Of a DNA stretch of 29,919 nt, positions 12,401-24,900 are shown piece after piece. Positions within the stretch are counted from its first letter, which is position 1. Each line of letters opens with the position of its first letter. This DNA is from Paramecium sonneborni (lineage: Eukaryota > Ciliophora > Oligohymenophorea > Peniculida > Parameciidae). Below the pieces are notes generated by a model. That model made no database searches and was not told the DNA's origin. It was given only the letters and a program-made list of their open reading frames with translations. Made by a program: the position numbers and the translations under genes. The stretch spans positions 1-29,919 of the forward strand of contig CAJJDN010000126.1 in NCBI GenBank assembly GCA_905182985.1, in the 5' to 3' direction.

Positions 12401-13885
12401 ATTCACATTTATATTATTATTCATTTAATTTCCATCCTTATTTATTACATTCTTGGCATCCATTTAAAGTACATTAAGTACAAGATGATTAACAACTAAT
12501 TTAACAAGAATAACAGCCATCATTCTACAGATTATTATAATCCTCACATATGTTATTAATCTTAACTAAAGTCCCATCATCACAAATTTGAATGCATTTT
12601 TATATTGATTATAATAGTTTATATCCTTTAATACAAACACTGCACAAACCTTAATTACATACTAAACAATTTTATTCACATGTATGTTAACATTGATTAC
12701 AAGGTCTAGTAAGATTGGTATTATTGTCACATTCTTCAACTTCTCTAACAATTATATTGTCTCCGCATAGGCTTTGACAAGTTCCATTTGATTGTAAATA
12801 CCATCCATTTAATTGATCACACTTCTAACAGATCCCAAATTAGCAATCTATGCAATATCTAGAACATTAAAATTCGCAATTAAAACATCCATCATATTGA
12901 GTTAAATTTCCATCTTCACATTATTCAGGATATACTAGAATGGAATCCTAACATTTTGCAAAACATCTATTTTGAATTAATTAATAACCAATTTAGCAAG
13001 ATAGACACTATTAATTGATACAAGTAAGACAATAAGTATTACATTAAAATTAACAACCATTACATCCATCATACGGAATAGAATTACCATCATCACAACT
13101 TTCAGTTAAACTAACGATTATTCCATCACCACATATGGTATTACATGTTCCATCAATCTAAACATACCATCCAGCATTTTCATCACATTAAAGACATATT
13201 CCAAAATGGCAATTAATACAATATATAGAACATTTATATTAACAATTAACACAAATAAGAGAGTTTTCATTACATTATTATAATAAAGTAAGAGTTTTAT
13301 TTTAGCAAATAGAACGACAATCGCCAATATATAATTCATATCCACTTTTACATGCATAACATTTTCCATTAAAACAAATATCACATGCAAAGTTACAAGC
13401 AAATTTACAATTATGACAACCATTAAATGGATTATAATTACCATCATCACAATCTTCTTAATCCACAACAAATTAGTCTCCACATATTGGAAGGCAAGGC
13501 AAATTAATACCTCATAATATCCTGGTTGGCATTAACATTAATTTTTTTGAATGGCTCTGTGATAATCCTCAACACAAGTAATACAATTATATTTAGAATT
13601 TCCAAAACAATTTTCACAATACTTATTACATTAAACACAAGTGCTTGTTTAATAAAATTTAAATGGTTTACACAAACACATTCCATTATATAAATAAAAT
13701 TCAGTGTTTATACATTAAGTGCATGTTTCAGCACTCGTACAAGTAGAACATCCAGGTTAATTACAATCTTTACAACTATAAGTTTCAGTTGTTGAATTGA
13801 ATTACAAATATTGACTTATTCCACAATTTGAACTAGTGCCTGAACATGCATTTAAACTAGTGCAACTTGAACAAAATGGACGACA

Positions 13886-13907
13886 CTATATAATAAAATA
13901 ATGTTAC
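13886..13907 (-). other. Intron 2 of the 9466-15843 gene (22 nt)
   Basis: The minus strand reads GTAACA...TATATAG, entirely AT-rich apart from the splice sites. Splicing after a complete Tyr codon leads straight into the Cys-rich frame (CRPFCSSC). Without splicing the frame runs into a TGA. Exon lengths on both sides are consistent with uninterrupted frames, 211 nt then 1688 nt. This is a typical Paramecium mini-intron. Confidence 0.88.
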
Positions 13908-15595
13908 ATAATGAACAACTATGAAATATTCAGATATTGCACAAAACTCTTTTGTTCTATTAGGTGTACTAACATCACATTTAAATTCAACATAAAAATT
14001 ATTATCATAAAAGTTTGGGATACTTACATTAAAGAAAACTGTTTTCTCTGAAAAAGTACGACCAATCAAATTTGATTCTCCTCCAGGATAGGTATAAGGA
14101 CCTTAATAAAGATTGCTAGAAGAACCCATTTTATACTTAAATTAACCACTATATGCATCTCCATATGTAATATTAAAATAAACTGTCACCGCATAATGAG
14201 GGTCTTAAATTGCCCATGTCTTTTTATAAGATCCATCATTCCACACTAATATTCCTCCTAAAACTATTTTATTGTTGAAAAAAGAAAATTTTTAACCTGT
14301 TGCATAATTTTTAGGTGCATCTGTTGCATCATCATAAAAGGAATCTATATCATCTTTTGTCATATTCAAATCGTAGAATCCTGTTGCAAGGTATCGAGAA
14401 TCTAAAATTTTTAAATCATTTATACATGGAATAAATTCTTCATAGCCAACACAATTAGATGAATGAATTGGACATGATTAAATACACATATTTTTATGTA
14501 ATTTAAATCCAGCATTACATTATTAACAATTAGAAAAGTCAGAACATATCAAGCAATTTTCTTGGCAAAATCCAGTGTCTACTGTTATATTTCTAAGTCC
14601 CCAAAATTCATTGTCATCTTATAATTAACCTTAAATAGTAAGTTTTGGTTTAGAATCATAGGTTTAAAATATCATCTCAACTCTTAATAAAGTATAACTA
14701 TTTAAACAATTTCCAGTTTCTTGAAATATTGATATCAAATTTTCAAATTAGAAATCTGTTGAATCTTTAATTATTCTAGATTATAATTAGTTATTATGTA
14801 AGATTTCAATTTTGCTTTACTCTTGTAAATTAAATAAATAAAATGTAATTCGAACTCTTATAAATTTCACTATGTTTTATAAGCTCATTTAATAAATCAT
14901 ACCTTCACTAAATTAGAGAGTACCTATAAAGCTTATTCCATTACAATTTTCATAAATTAAATCTGTATTTTTTTAATGAAATTTGTCTTCTTGAAATTCT
15001 AATGGCGAATATCGATAATAATTTGATTATGGGATTATATTATTTTCAAACAATGTAAATTTTGATTTAATTCTTCTGTCTTCCACACAAATGTTATCAT
15101 AACGAGCTATTGAATAATCTCTATCGCATTCTTATCGACAACCTATATATGTTTCAGAAAACTATTAATTAGAGATACATTTGCATTTTCCTCCTGATAA
15201 ACTTTAAGCATTAAAACATGTTAAACAATTATTTTCTAATGGGCCATTGCAGGTTAAACAAGTAGGATAGCAAGTATTGACAAAAACTAATAAATTTCTA
15301 ATACCTAATCTCATGTAATCTTTTTCTGGATCAACACAAATTTTGATTGTAGAATTATTAGTATTTGAATTTCCAATCGTACTTACAATAGTCTTTAATT
15401 CAAATTTACTTAAGCTTGAACTGTCATTACAAATTCTAATACTATATTAAATTAGATCGTTATCTTTATAATCTCTTTTATAAAGTTGTTATTCGACTTC
15501 TGATGCAATATTGGTATCATACATCACTTTTATCCATGAATTATGACCATCAGAATCACCAAAAAAAAACATCAAGAATAACTTAAACTTAAAAG

Positions 15596-15632
15596 CTTTT
15601 ATTGTTAAATGATTTCAATAATTATTTCTTAC
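15596..15632 (-). other. Intron 1 of the 9466-15843 gene (37 nt)
   Basis: The minus strand begins GTAAGAAAT and ends AAAAG. Removing it joins two frames that otherwise disagree, and replaces a T9 homopolymer problem with a smooth protein reading (KTFKFKLFLMFFFGD). At 37 nt it is long for Paramecium, where 22-28 nt is usual. The alternative is a one-base insertion in the T9 run at about 15561-15569. Confidence 0.6.
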
Positions 15633-15843
15633 TTTTTGACAAACTAGCATAGGTCAATTAATTTTATCCACATTTTTCTTTTTCAAATGAGGAATCAGAA
15701 GAACTGCCACAATCATTTCTCATTTTCCAATTGTTCTCAGTTATATCCACCTCTGTAAAACTAGAATCCACAAGCCTCCAATTCGAAACAACTTAGCGAA
15801 CAAGAATAGCCAAGAGAATGCAAGACTTAAATTAAAAAATCAT

Positions 15844-17689
15844 TAAATAATGGTTAATTTGAAAACAAATAATTATATATACCTTGATGTTACGTAATCA
15901 AAAAAAATTAATTAGATCAAAAATAACCATTTTGTATTATTTGATAAACAATATATATATTTAGTTTACAACACATAGGTTTAAATAAGCAATTCTTCAT
16001 TTTTTAAGAATAATCTTTCAGAAACAAAATATTTAAATAATTTTTTTTCTTATTCATGGATCATAAATTATTGTAAAAAATACAAAGAATAATGCATTTT
16101 TGTCAATTTTTTTATAGCCAAGATTAAGTATTTTGAATTTAATCCTTTTATTCTTCTTAATTCTTATATTCCATTTTTAGAAATAAATAATTATACATGC
16201 CTATTCTAGATATAGATCTTAAATAATTTGCAAAACTATTTCAAAGAGCTGATATTTAAAATTCCTCTTATAATATTGTATTTGAATACAAATAATTCGA
16301 AATCTTTTAAGACTAAAAAATTAATTTTAGGGTTAATAAATTATGATTTTTATTGAATTAGAAATGAATATTTATAAAATTTTTTAGAATAAACTTATGG
16401 TTTGAATGATCGAATATAATTGATAGAGTTTAATACTTTTAAAGAAATTTATTAATAATTAATTTAATAAACTTAAATATAAAAATCATAAATTAATTAT
16501 TTTAGAATAAATTTTTATAATATAACTTTCCATAACTGAGGATTGAACTTGAAAAATATCAGGAATAAAAGAATAATACTCTAGAGATATATTTGAAAGA
16601 ATTCTTTTCAGAAAAATACCTTTTAGATTGTAAGCATAGATATTTCTTAGTTCTAATCGCTTTACAAATAAACGATTGTAATTTTTATAAATTGGAACAA
16701 GAAAGCCTAATTAGATTTTTAATAAACAATTCTATTACTTCCTCATATCATTTTAATATATTTAAGTTATGTATCCCATTAGATAAATTAGAAAAATGAT
16801 AGCCTTAAAAATAAATTAATTATTTACTTTTGAATTAATAAGAATAACTAGTCGATGTTTTATTTCTGTTACTTTAATGAAACTTAATAAATTGTACCAA
16901 AATTTTCGTTTATTTACATTTATGTTAAGAACAAATATAATTGGCAACTGAAAATGAATGTGGAAGTAAAATAAAATGTAATAATTAAAGGCTATATTCA
17001 AAGAAATCATTATATTTCAATTAAATTTTTTTTTTTCTTGCAATTATTCCCTAACAATAGATAATTACATTTTTCTTTAGATTAAAAAATATCACAACGC
17101 ATTAATGAATCTGTTAAAAGCTACTAAAATTAAATCTAAAAAATGACCTAAAATAATAATGAGTAAAAGTACTACTCAATTGGATTACAATCCAAGCTAA
17201 TATAATTCAATTATATTAAAAAAACGAAAAAATTACTTGATATATTGCAAAAACAAATGAATTCTCAATATATAATTATTAGTAAAAAGTATTGACATTT
17301 TTTTTTAATTGATGAAATAAGAGAATAAATATAAATTAATATTTATAATTTCAAGAATATTCAAATCTTAATTGATTAATTCAAATCGAGTGTAAAATTG
17401 GAATTGCAAATAGATTACAATTATGACCTATAGATTGAAATATTAAATCTCGATAATGATCTAATTAGAAAAAGATTAGATTAGTATATATTCAATATTA
17501 TAATCATAATCAAGATTTGAGTGTTTATAAAATATGATTTTCACTTCACTGATGGGATTTGACACAATAACAAATTCTTATTTTCTATCCACTTCCAAAC
17601 TCAAATAGCACTTATCCTTTATATCCTTGATTCTTACTCTAATAGGAGATTAAAGACATGGTGGTAATTAATGTTTAATTCACCATTTC
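15844..17689. other. Mostly featureless AT-rich region
   Basis: The shared upstream area of the two divergent Cys-rich genes begins here. The only candidate is a plus-strand frame open from about 16408 to a TGA at 16797-16799. It includes the fairly protein-like stretch ELEKYQEQKNNTLEIYL and a following Leu/Ile-rich part. About 130 codons without TGA is not remarkable at this base composition, and I recognise no domain. The rest shows no coding character, RNA gene or repeat that I can support. Confidence 0.4.
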
Positions 17690-18600
17690 TGATTTTCCAT
17701 AATACTCTATTAGAGGCTAAAAGTGATAGAATTAATGTATATGAATCTTTCTTTGAAGATTAAATGACTTTTCAAGATGAATTAAGCATCATTAAATTTC
17801 AAATATTTGGAAAACCATTTTATCCTTGAAAATAGCATTTTAAAGAATTTGACCAGGAATTTCTTCACCACCAATTACAAGTAGAGTTCTCAGCTTCTTA
17901 CTTTAGTAAAGAAAATAATACATAAACACACGAAAATCCAAATGCGCCAATTTTTCTTTTAAATTTAAGACGTAAGACGTAGTATAAATTAAGCTTGGTG
18001 GTTTTTTAGAAAAAATAATTTTACGGATGTTTTAAATGATTGCAAAAAATGTTATCAGATTAATCTCCAATATTCTTTAGTTTACATTAGAATAGGTTAA
18101 AGGTCTTCTCTATATTTAGGATGTGTGAAAAATGCAATTGGAAATAGAGATAATACTTTACTATATTAAAATAAGTGATTGAATTGATGATAAATTTAGT
18201 TTGGCATTTGTAAGAAAGGTATCATAATATTATGATGAATAGGAAATTTCTATAAAATTAAAAGAATGAAGACGAGGCACTCTTAGGTTATAACTAAGCT
18301 ATTGAACTAGTTGCTAATTATTCTAATTCATATTACGAAAAATTGGCTTATATATAATTCCATTTAGAAAAGAAATGCAATATTATCTTATGGGAGATTG
18401 GAAATCCAAATATCAAAATAGAATTAAAAGTTTAAGATGAATAATTCATCACGTTTTAATTTTCCAGCAATGATTCAAACAAAATTTATGCACTGTATAA
18501 AAAAGCATTTTAAGGAATTGGAATGTAATTAAATAAACATAAGAGATATGCTATAAAGTGCTTTTATCTGTTCCAAAATAATTGGTGCACTAAAACATAC
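17690..18600 (+). pseudogene. Degenerate gene relic with TPR-like motif
   Basis: From about 17700 the plus strand reads protein-like under the ciliate code (ITFQDELSIIKF is approximate; FKEFDQEFLHHQLQVEFSAS follows), interrupted by a TGA at 17827-17829 and a later frame change. A second open frame starting about 18124 contains DEALLGYNQAIELVANYSNS at about 18271-18330, which matches the tetratricopeptide pattern (A at 8, Y/Y at 11 and 24, hydrophobic spacing). A weaker second unit (GIGMQLNKHKRYAIKCFYLF) lies at about 18512-18571. TPR proteins, usually protein-interaction scaffolds, are abundant in Paramecium. Only a fragment is recognisable and the frame is broken, so I call it a relic. Confidence 0.45.
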
Positions 18601-19015
18601 CTTGGAACTCCTACACATTTTTACTTTACACCCATATTATTTGCTTCACAAGCCCCTTAATTTTTATAATCTTCACAAATGGGTTTCTTTAAAGCGCATT
18701 TCTTTTAAGTTAATATTATTTCTACATTTAATTGATCTCAACACTAAAAAATCACCACAATTATTATCTTTCATATTAAGCAACAGAAGTGTAATTATCA
18801 AATGCTCTCAAATCTTGGCACCTATTAGAAGTTGCAGATTAAGATAATCAGTATTAAAATTAGCTTCTTCTTCAACATATCCTGGATGACTGATACACAG
18901 TTGAATCTTTTAGGGCTATACTACAACCCCGTTGTAAATGTTGAAATAAAGTATTTGCATGCTTAATCAGTGATTAATTTAACTGGAGCATTATCACATG
19001 TTTTATCAAACCCAA
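18590..19015 (-). pseudogene. Immobilization (surface) antigen-like fragment
   Basis: On the minus strand at about 19005-18940 the reading is TCDNAPVKLITDQACKYF. This has the C-x-N-A-P....T..A-C spacing seen in Paramecium surface antigens (Paramecium_SA repeats). After frame changes, about 18700-18600 reads CALKKPICEDYKNQGACEAN followed by another Cys 10 residues on (VKQKCVG), again with antigen-like Cys spacing. Intervening sequence has TGAs and shifts. The typical continuation with further Cys after the TTG is replaced by Phe. GPI-anchored surface antigen genes are known to lie near telomeres, which fits this position. The fragment is short and overlaps the end of a plus-strand relic, so the boundaries are rough. 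Confidence 0.45.
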
Positions 19016-19288
19016 TTCAATAGATCTGTTAGAATATATCCTGAAGGATAATTTAGTTTAATGTTGAATAATATAAATGCATTAGGAAATAATTAAAGAA
19101 GTAAGAATTAATTCAGAAATATGAATAATCATAATAAGGTAGTGAGATTCCAGCTTTTCATTATTATTTATTACTTCTGAAATTCTTATAAGATTTGTAT
19201 CATCTATTGCTATATTAATCGAATGACAAGGAAATAAATTTGATATTCCTGATTGTCTATTTTATTTTTTAGTTGAAAAATTCAGATT

Positions 19289-20506
19289 TGCAAAAAGGAT
19301 ATTTAAAGACATTAGAAAATTGATTCCAGAAATATTTTTTTACATAATATGTTTCTAATTTGTAGAATCTGTATTTTAATTAAGGAATACATTAGAAAGT
19401 GAATTACTCTATTATTACTATTCTTAAAACCACTTATTAGTAGATAAAAAATACAGAGCATCAACAATCTGTTTCTAATTCATTAGAATTAATGTTTTTA
19501 GACCATAAAATAAAAAGAAATTAGCGAATAATATGAAACTTATTATTGCTCTATAATAAGCAAGTAATAAAGCAATTGTAAAGTTTAAATTGATTTCAGA
19601 TATTAAATGGATTCTTAATGCAAGTTTAAAAAGTATGGAGTTCATCCTTAATTGATTGTTAAATTATGAGAAATAATATATTCTAAGATACTTTGGTAAT
19701 CATTTATAAAATCATATAAATGTATCTGGAACTAAAAATAGTAAAATGGTTTGAAATTCTTTGCCTTTTTGTGATAATTAAAAAAAATTTTAATATAACA
19801 CCCTCATTATCAATATCTTGCTCAAAGTTTAAGAAAATTTTTCATTTTGGATAGCAATATTGATGAGATATCAGTGATGGCAAAACCTAAATAAACTAAA
19901 TTAATTATATAGATTAAGCGATATTTAGTTTTCATATAAAAGGTGGAAAATTTTGTATTTTTGCCATTTCTTGGAATGATATAATAGTTGTAGCTGTTAT
20001 TGTTAAACTAATTAATTATATAACATCAAGAATTCATTAATTATATGATTTAGCATGATTTGATAATGTGATATTTCTTATTGATTAATTATTCGAAAGA
20101 GTTCATGATTCTATTGATCAAGAGAAATTTTATGAAGAATATTAAATTCAAGCCCAAGAAAAAACTTGAAACTTATTAATCATTTCCATTAATACAAATG
20201 AAAGCTATTTGGCATATTATTTTATATATTAATTAAATTAACATTTATTAGGAACTAGCAGTTGTAACCATATGTAAATTATAAGCTAGAGAAGGTCTAA
20301 TAACCAAAGATTTGCAGATTATTTTGATCACATCCAAAAATCTTGTTAATCTTATCAAATAACGTTTTCCCATTGTCCCTTATAAGATTGTAATAAGCGA
20401 TCCTTCTTGAATAAAGTTAAATAAACTGATAAAGGAAGGTAAGTCAATCTATGTTCATTAATCATTCAGCGAAGCATATAAATAGTCATACCCTATTTAA
20501 TATTGA
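19289..20506 (+). pseudogene. Degenerate plus-strand gene, family not recognised
   Basis: Four pieces in changing frames look coding. About 19289-19660 reads LQKGYLKTLEN, TGA, then a Gln/Asn/Ser-rich stretch with NTEHQQSVSNSLELMFLDHK. 19867-20169 reads DISDGKTQINQ through FCIFAISWNDIIVVAVIVKL to QLFERVHDSIDQEKFYEEY, with one TGA at 20056-20058. 20243-20407 reads IYQELAVVTICKLQAREGL through ITSKNLVNLIKQRFP. After a TGA at 20408-20410 the same frame continues IKLNKLIKEGKSIYVHQSF to 20506. An intron-like acceptor (TTTATTAG) precedes the third piece. The alternation of hydrophobic and charged residues suggests a folded cytosolic protein. I do not recognise the family, and whether it is one gene with the 17690-18600 relic is a guess. 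Confidence 0.42.
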
Positions 20507-20689
20507 ATCTAAGTTAATCAATTAATGGTTTTTTGTTATCAGATATTAATAATTGATGTACTTATTCATAGATGTTTCAGATGTTTCTTTTATATTTGTA
20601 TTAAATCATTTACCCACAGATTGAGCGGGCGATGTTTTGTTTGAAATGTTCTAATTATGATGTTTGTCTAATATTTATTGATTTAACTT

Positions 20690-20950
20690 ATTCTCTTTTC
20701 TATCAGGTTCTTTTCAAAACCCCTTTAGGATTAATACAGGTATCATGCCAATGCATATTTGAGTTGTTATTTTGAAATTTCCAAACTATGGCTTCATGTA
20801 AAACTCTTAGTCTATTAATGTGCAAAGAAATTCAATGAGACAAGTGATATACAAGATGGTTTTCCCAAATCTGTAACATCCATGAATCCATGATGAGTTT
20901 GATAATGTCCTTGTTGAAATATCACAGAATGATCGAATTATTATTATTTT
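20690..20950 (-). pseudogene. Short minus-strand coding relic
   Basis: From about 20922 the minus strand reads HSVIFQQGHYQTHHGFMDV then DLGKPSCISLVSLNFFA. After a one-frame change near 20805 it continues FYMKPQFGNFKITTQICIGM until a TGA near 20707. The alternation of beta-strand-like segments is reminiscent of small lectin-type domains found in ciliate secreted proteins, but the match is too weak to name. The broken frame and isolation argue for a fragment. Confidence 0.3.
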
Positions 20951-21905
20951 CTTACTGTAAAAAGAATATAATTTCCACAAGCATATCCATCAAATATATG
21001 TCAAAACAAAATTTCTTGCAATAAATACTCAGTGTATTAGGTAAAAAGCAAGACTATATGGAATCTACTTTAGATAAGGTCATATTCATAGAAAATTTTT
21101 GGGACGGCCATTATCGTTAACCTGAAATAATATAATTGAATTATAGATGATATTTTGGGAATATAATATATTATATATATTTGTAATTCTAAATGTAAGA
21201 AATAGCAGATAAAAATTGAGAATATAGTCTTTATTCTTAACAATTGTTAAATTGCAGTAAACAAGTTGACAGAATAAATTGAATACTTGAAAAAATCTCT
21301 AAAAAATGTGAAATCGCTAACATATATTGAAAATAAAAGTGATGGTTGCATAAAAATATATGACAATCCAGAATTTTCATTTAAATTATATCTAATTTTT
21401 TTTGGAATACTTGAGTGATAATAATGTACATTTTTATCACCTTAGGACTTGAAGAGTTTGAATAATTTTTAAAATTTATAAAGTTTTTGGTAGACTAAAT
21501 CAAAGATTTGTGAGTTTAATCTTAAGTAATTAGACTAAATGAATTATTGGGTATATGAATTTTTTGCAGTAGAGAGCATTTTGAATATCAGGCAGACAAA
21601 TGGTTAATAATAGTAACTTGTACATAAGTTTGTTCCAACAGAAATTTTACAATATGGATACAATAATAATTAATACTATCAAATTTGACATTGAAAAGTT
21701 AACTGTCTTCACATCAAAAAATAAACCATCATGATCGATTGGTGAACTATTATTAATTCCTGTTAATATTATTTCAAAGATGCCTTTTCGCAACACCTTG
21801 TTTTTATTAAAATATTCATATAAACTTAAATATAAACATATTGAATTTTAAGGTTGAAATATTGTACATTGGTTATACATTTCAAATATAATAAATAAAT
21901 TAATA
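20951..21905. other. 5' region of the plus-strand Cys-rich gene
   Basis: I see no convincing coding sequence on either strand. The last 60 bases before the ATG at 21906 are almost pure A/T, as usual for short Paramecium upstream regions. No promoter motif can be named. Confidence 0.4.
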
Positions 21906-24900
21906 ATGTTTCGACTAATCTTTTATTTGACTCTGCTTCTAGTATTCCAGAGAGCAAATTGTGTTTTGAATTCTGTTTATGAAGAATTTAATAACAAACA
22001 GATTGTGTTAACTACAAATTGGATCTGTAAAGGCTCAAGTACTCATCCAACCTCTGTATTCACTTGTAGTAAAGGAATGGATTTAGTAGAGCTAAAAGAT
22101 AAAAATTAACCATGCCATCAAATTTTGAACACAATTGACACAATTCTACCTCACTTTAGAATATAATTGTATATTGATATATATAGTTATTATTCCATTG
22201 ATGAAAATGAATATTTTAGGGTAGAAATTTTAGAAAATTCTTTCCATGAAGATTTGTACCTACAAACTGCATCTGGTCAAAACTTATAATAGTGCTCTAC
22301 ATATAATGAGAAGTTGTCCCGAAAATCCTACTTGAAAGAACTTCCCCATTCTTAGTAATAAGTGAAACTTTAATTACAAAGTACAGCTAATGAATAATTT
22401 ATTAATGAAAGCTTTTTATTTAGAAATGTCTAATTGATTTTAGAGAGATGTTACAAGACTTGTAAGACTTGTTCAGGAGAAGGAAAAGAATAGTGCTTAT
22501 CTTGTTATGATGATATTATTTTATCTAATAATTCCTGTGATTCTTGTAAGAATAAATTAGGTTAGAATTTCCTCCAAATTCCAGGTGGATGTTAAAATAA
22601 ATGTAATAATAATTAAGACTATGATGAAGATTAAGTATGTATTGAAAATATAAGTAATAAATAATAATATTTCTTAGATATTTAATTTAAATGTGAAGTT
22701 GATTGTGAATAATGTACTTACACATAAAGATGTTTAATTTGTAAACCCTAAAAATATCTCTATTTTGGGTAATGTATTGATAAATGTCCAAATTACACAA
22801 TAGTAAATGGAACTAATTGTTTAAGTAATATTGACATTCTTTAAAAGAATAAAAATTTAAGAATTACTGAATTGGTTAGAGAATTTCATGATCTATCAAC
22901 AACAAAAAGCTCTACAAATGCGATATTTTAAATGATATCAACAACGACAAATAATGAATATAGTTTCTAAAAAGGTGTGATGATATTTATTATAGCTATT
23001 TTTCGAATAAAAGAATATTTGGAGGACCATTAGTTTGGGTTAATGCAGTATTTAAATTTTCTAAAAGTTGGACCTAAGAGTTCTTATTTATTAGAATATT
23101 TTTTGAAGTGATTGTAGGAGATATTGAGTTATGTAAAAACAAATTTAAATATAAGTTTAATGATCAAGAATAAGAAAGCTTAACTTTAAATTCAACTTAT
23201 TAAGGAAATAATTTAAATATAGATGATTAAAAATGGCCTAATAATTATATATTATATCTCTATAAAGTAGATAAATCTATTAATTACTAAATATCAACAA
23301 ATAAGGAATTAACTTTGGAGATTGCATGTTAAAATGATAATCAACTTGGATTTTGTGGAATTTAGAATATGGTTGTAGTAGGACTTTCTAATTGTTTACC
23401 TGAATATAACTTTGACTTGTATTATTATGAAACTGGTAGAAATCCTTGCATTCCGATTTGTGGTGATAAAATAACTGTTGGAGATGAATAATGTGATGAT
23501 GGTAATAATGATCCTTTTGATGGATGTTTTAATTGTAGATATTAATGTGAAGATCATTGTTCTAATTGTGTATATGGTTAGTGTATTGTTAAAAAAATAA
23601 TATAAAAGTCTTTTGAAATACAGATAGAAATGGTTGAATACATATTGTCTTATGATTTGGATGTCGTTTAATTATCATGTATATTTTAATGTAGTATATG
23701 TATAAAAAATCTTTGTCTGTAATGCAATTATGGGTATTATTTAAACACATATAATAATTTATGTGAAAGTGTCGAAGATCAATCTCCTTAAAAAGTGAAT
23801 CAAATTTAATTAATAGAATGTGGAAATGGAATAATTGAAGGATTTGAATAGTGTGATGATTAAAATATTATTAATGACGATGATTGTGATAATTTTTGTA
23901 AACTTTCATGTTATCCAAATTGTGAAATATGCATTAATGGATTTTGTGTTAAATGTGAAATCGGATGGATATTAGGAAATATGGGATGTTAATCTATCTG
24001 TGGAGATTCTTAAATTCAAGATCATGAATAATGTGATGATGGTAACTCAGATGACTATGATGGTTGTTCTAAATGTGAATTGATTTAATATGAAAAATGT
24101 GATAAAGGAATGGATATCCAATAATATCATTGCGCTGTCTGTCATTATGGTAAATGCATAAAATGCAATGATGGATTCTTATTAGATGGTGATCTTTGTG
24201 TTTAAATATGTGGCGATGGTTTGCTAAATCTACAAGAAGAAGAATGTGATGTTTAAAGAGGAGATGGATGTATCGATTGTAAAATATAGGATGGTTATGT
24301 TTGTGGAAAATTAAACTATTCAATTTGTAACACATGTGATACTGAATGTACTTAATGCATAAGTTTAGATAAAATCAATTTAATTTGCAAATCTTGTCTT
24401 GATGGTTATTATCCTGTGGAATATAAATGTTAATAATGTGATTCAAATTGTATTACTTGCAATTTTCAATCAAATTTATGTACATCTTGTTATAGACCTG
24501 ATTGTGATCATTGTGAATCAATTCCTGGTCTTTATTCTGACCAAACTACTAAAAAATGCAATTCTATTTGTGGTGATGGAATTGTCGTTGAAAAATATGA
24601 ATAGTGTGATGATTATAATCAAAATAATGGAGATGGCTGTGATTCTCAATGTAATTTAGAAATCTCAGATCAAGAAGTGAATTAAATAAAGGATTATCAA
24701 TCCTACGCAAATAATACATATCATTTGAAATTAATTACTGATTATCAATTCAAAATTTTATGCAACACTGCTAATATAACTATAGACAATATGGATATTT
24801 AAGATTATAACTATAATTGCACTTAAATTGATATCTTAACTTGTAATTTATAATTTGATTTCAAGAAATCCATTTATAAATTTAATACAATTCATGCAAT

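Larger units (their letters stand above)
9466..15843 (-). pseudogene. Giant Cys-rich multi-pass surface protein gene, broken
   Basis: ATG at 15841-15843 opens a signal peptide (about residues 1-20, hydrophobic SCILLAILV). Introns at 15596-15632 (37 nt) and 13886-13907 (22 nt) restore frame. The intended product is about 2100 residues. In order it has an N-terminal extracellular part with scattered Cys-x2-Cys, a GG.LVW region near 14270-14240, about 13 modules of the type CGDG....E-Q-C-D-D-G-N..P-[FY]-D-G-C between 13490 and 11150, then a C-terminus with several membrane helices, ending in TGA at 9466-9468. Breaks: frameshift near 13505-13516; in-frame TGA 12225-12227 next to a Cys-to-Ser change; a lost half-module with frameshift at 11726-11735; frameshifts at A/T runs 10099-10103 and 9854-9860. 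Several modules have also lost their CGD motif, for example QND and CQD. Such Cys-rich modules are known in large ciliate membrane proteins, whose ligands are unknown. It is a divergent paralogue of the gene at 21906. Confidence 0.75.

Noticed and set aside
13488..13540. A 26-nt GT...GAG interval in the 9466-15843 gene that would repair the frame as an intron
   Set aside because: It would remove C-Q-C-Q-P-G-Y-Y-E, which is typical coding sequence for this family, and GAG is a poor acceptor. A one-base loss is more likely.
11377..13686. Standard-code open frames on both strands inside the Cys-rich array (Met/Ile/Val-rich, or His/Ile/Thr-rich on plus)
   Set aside because: They are out-of-frame shadows of the repeated Cys-Asp-Asp-Gly-Asn modules. 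The true frame contains many TAA/TAG Gln codons and so is invisible with the standard code.
22969..22979. Euplotes-type programmed +1 frameshift at a slippery stop
   Set aside because: The codon usage shows TGA as stop and TAA/TAG as Gln, unlike Euplotes, and no slippery AAA-TAA/TAG stop context is at the shift point.
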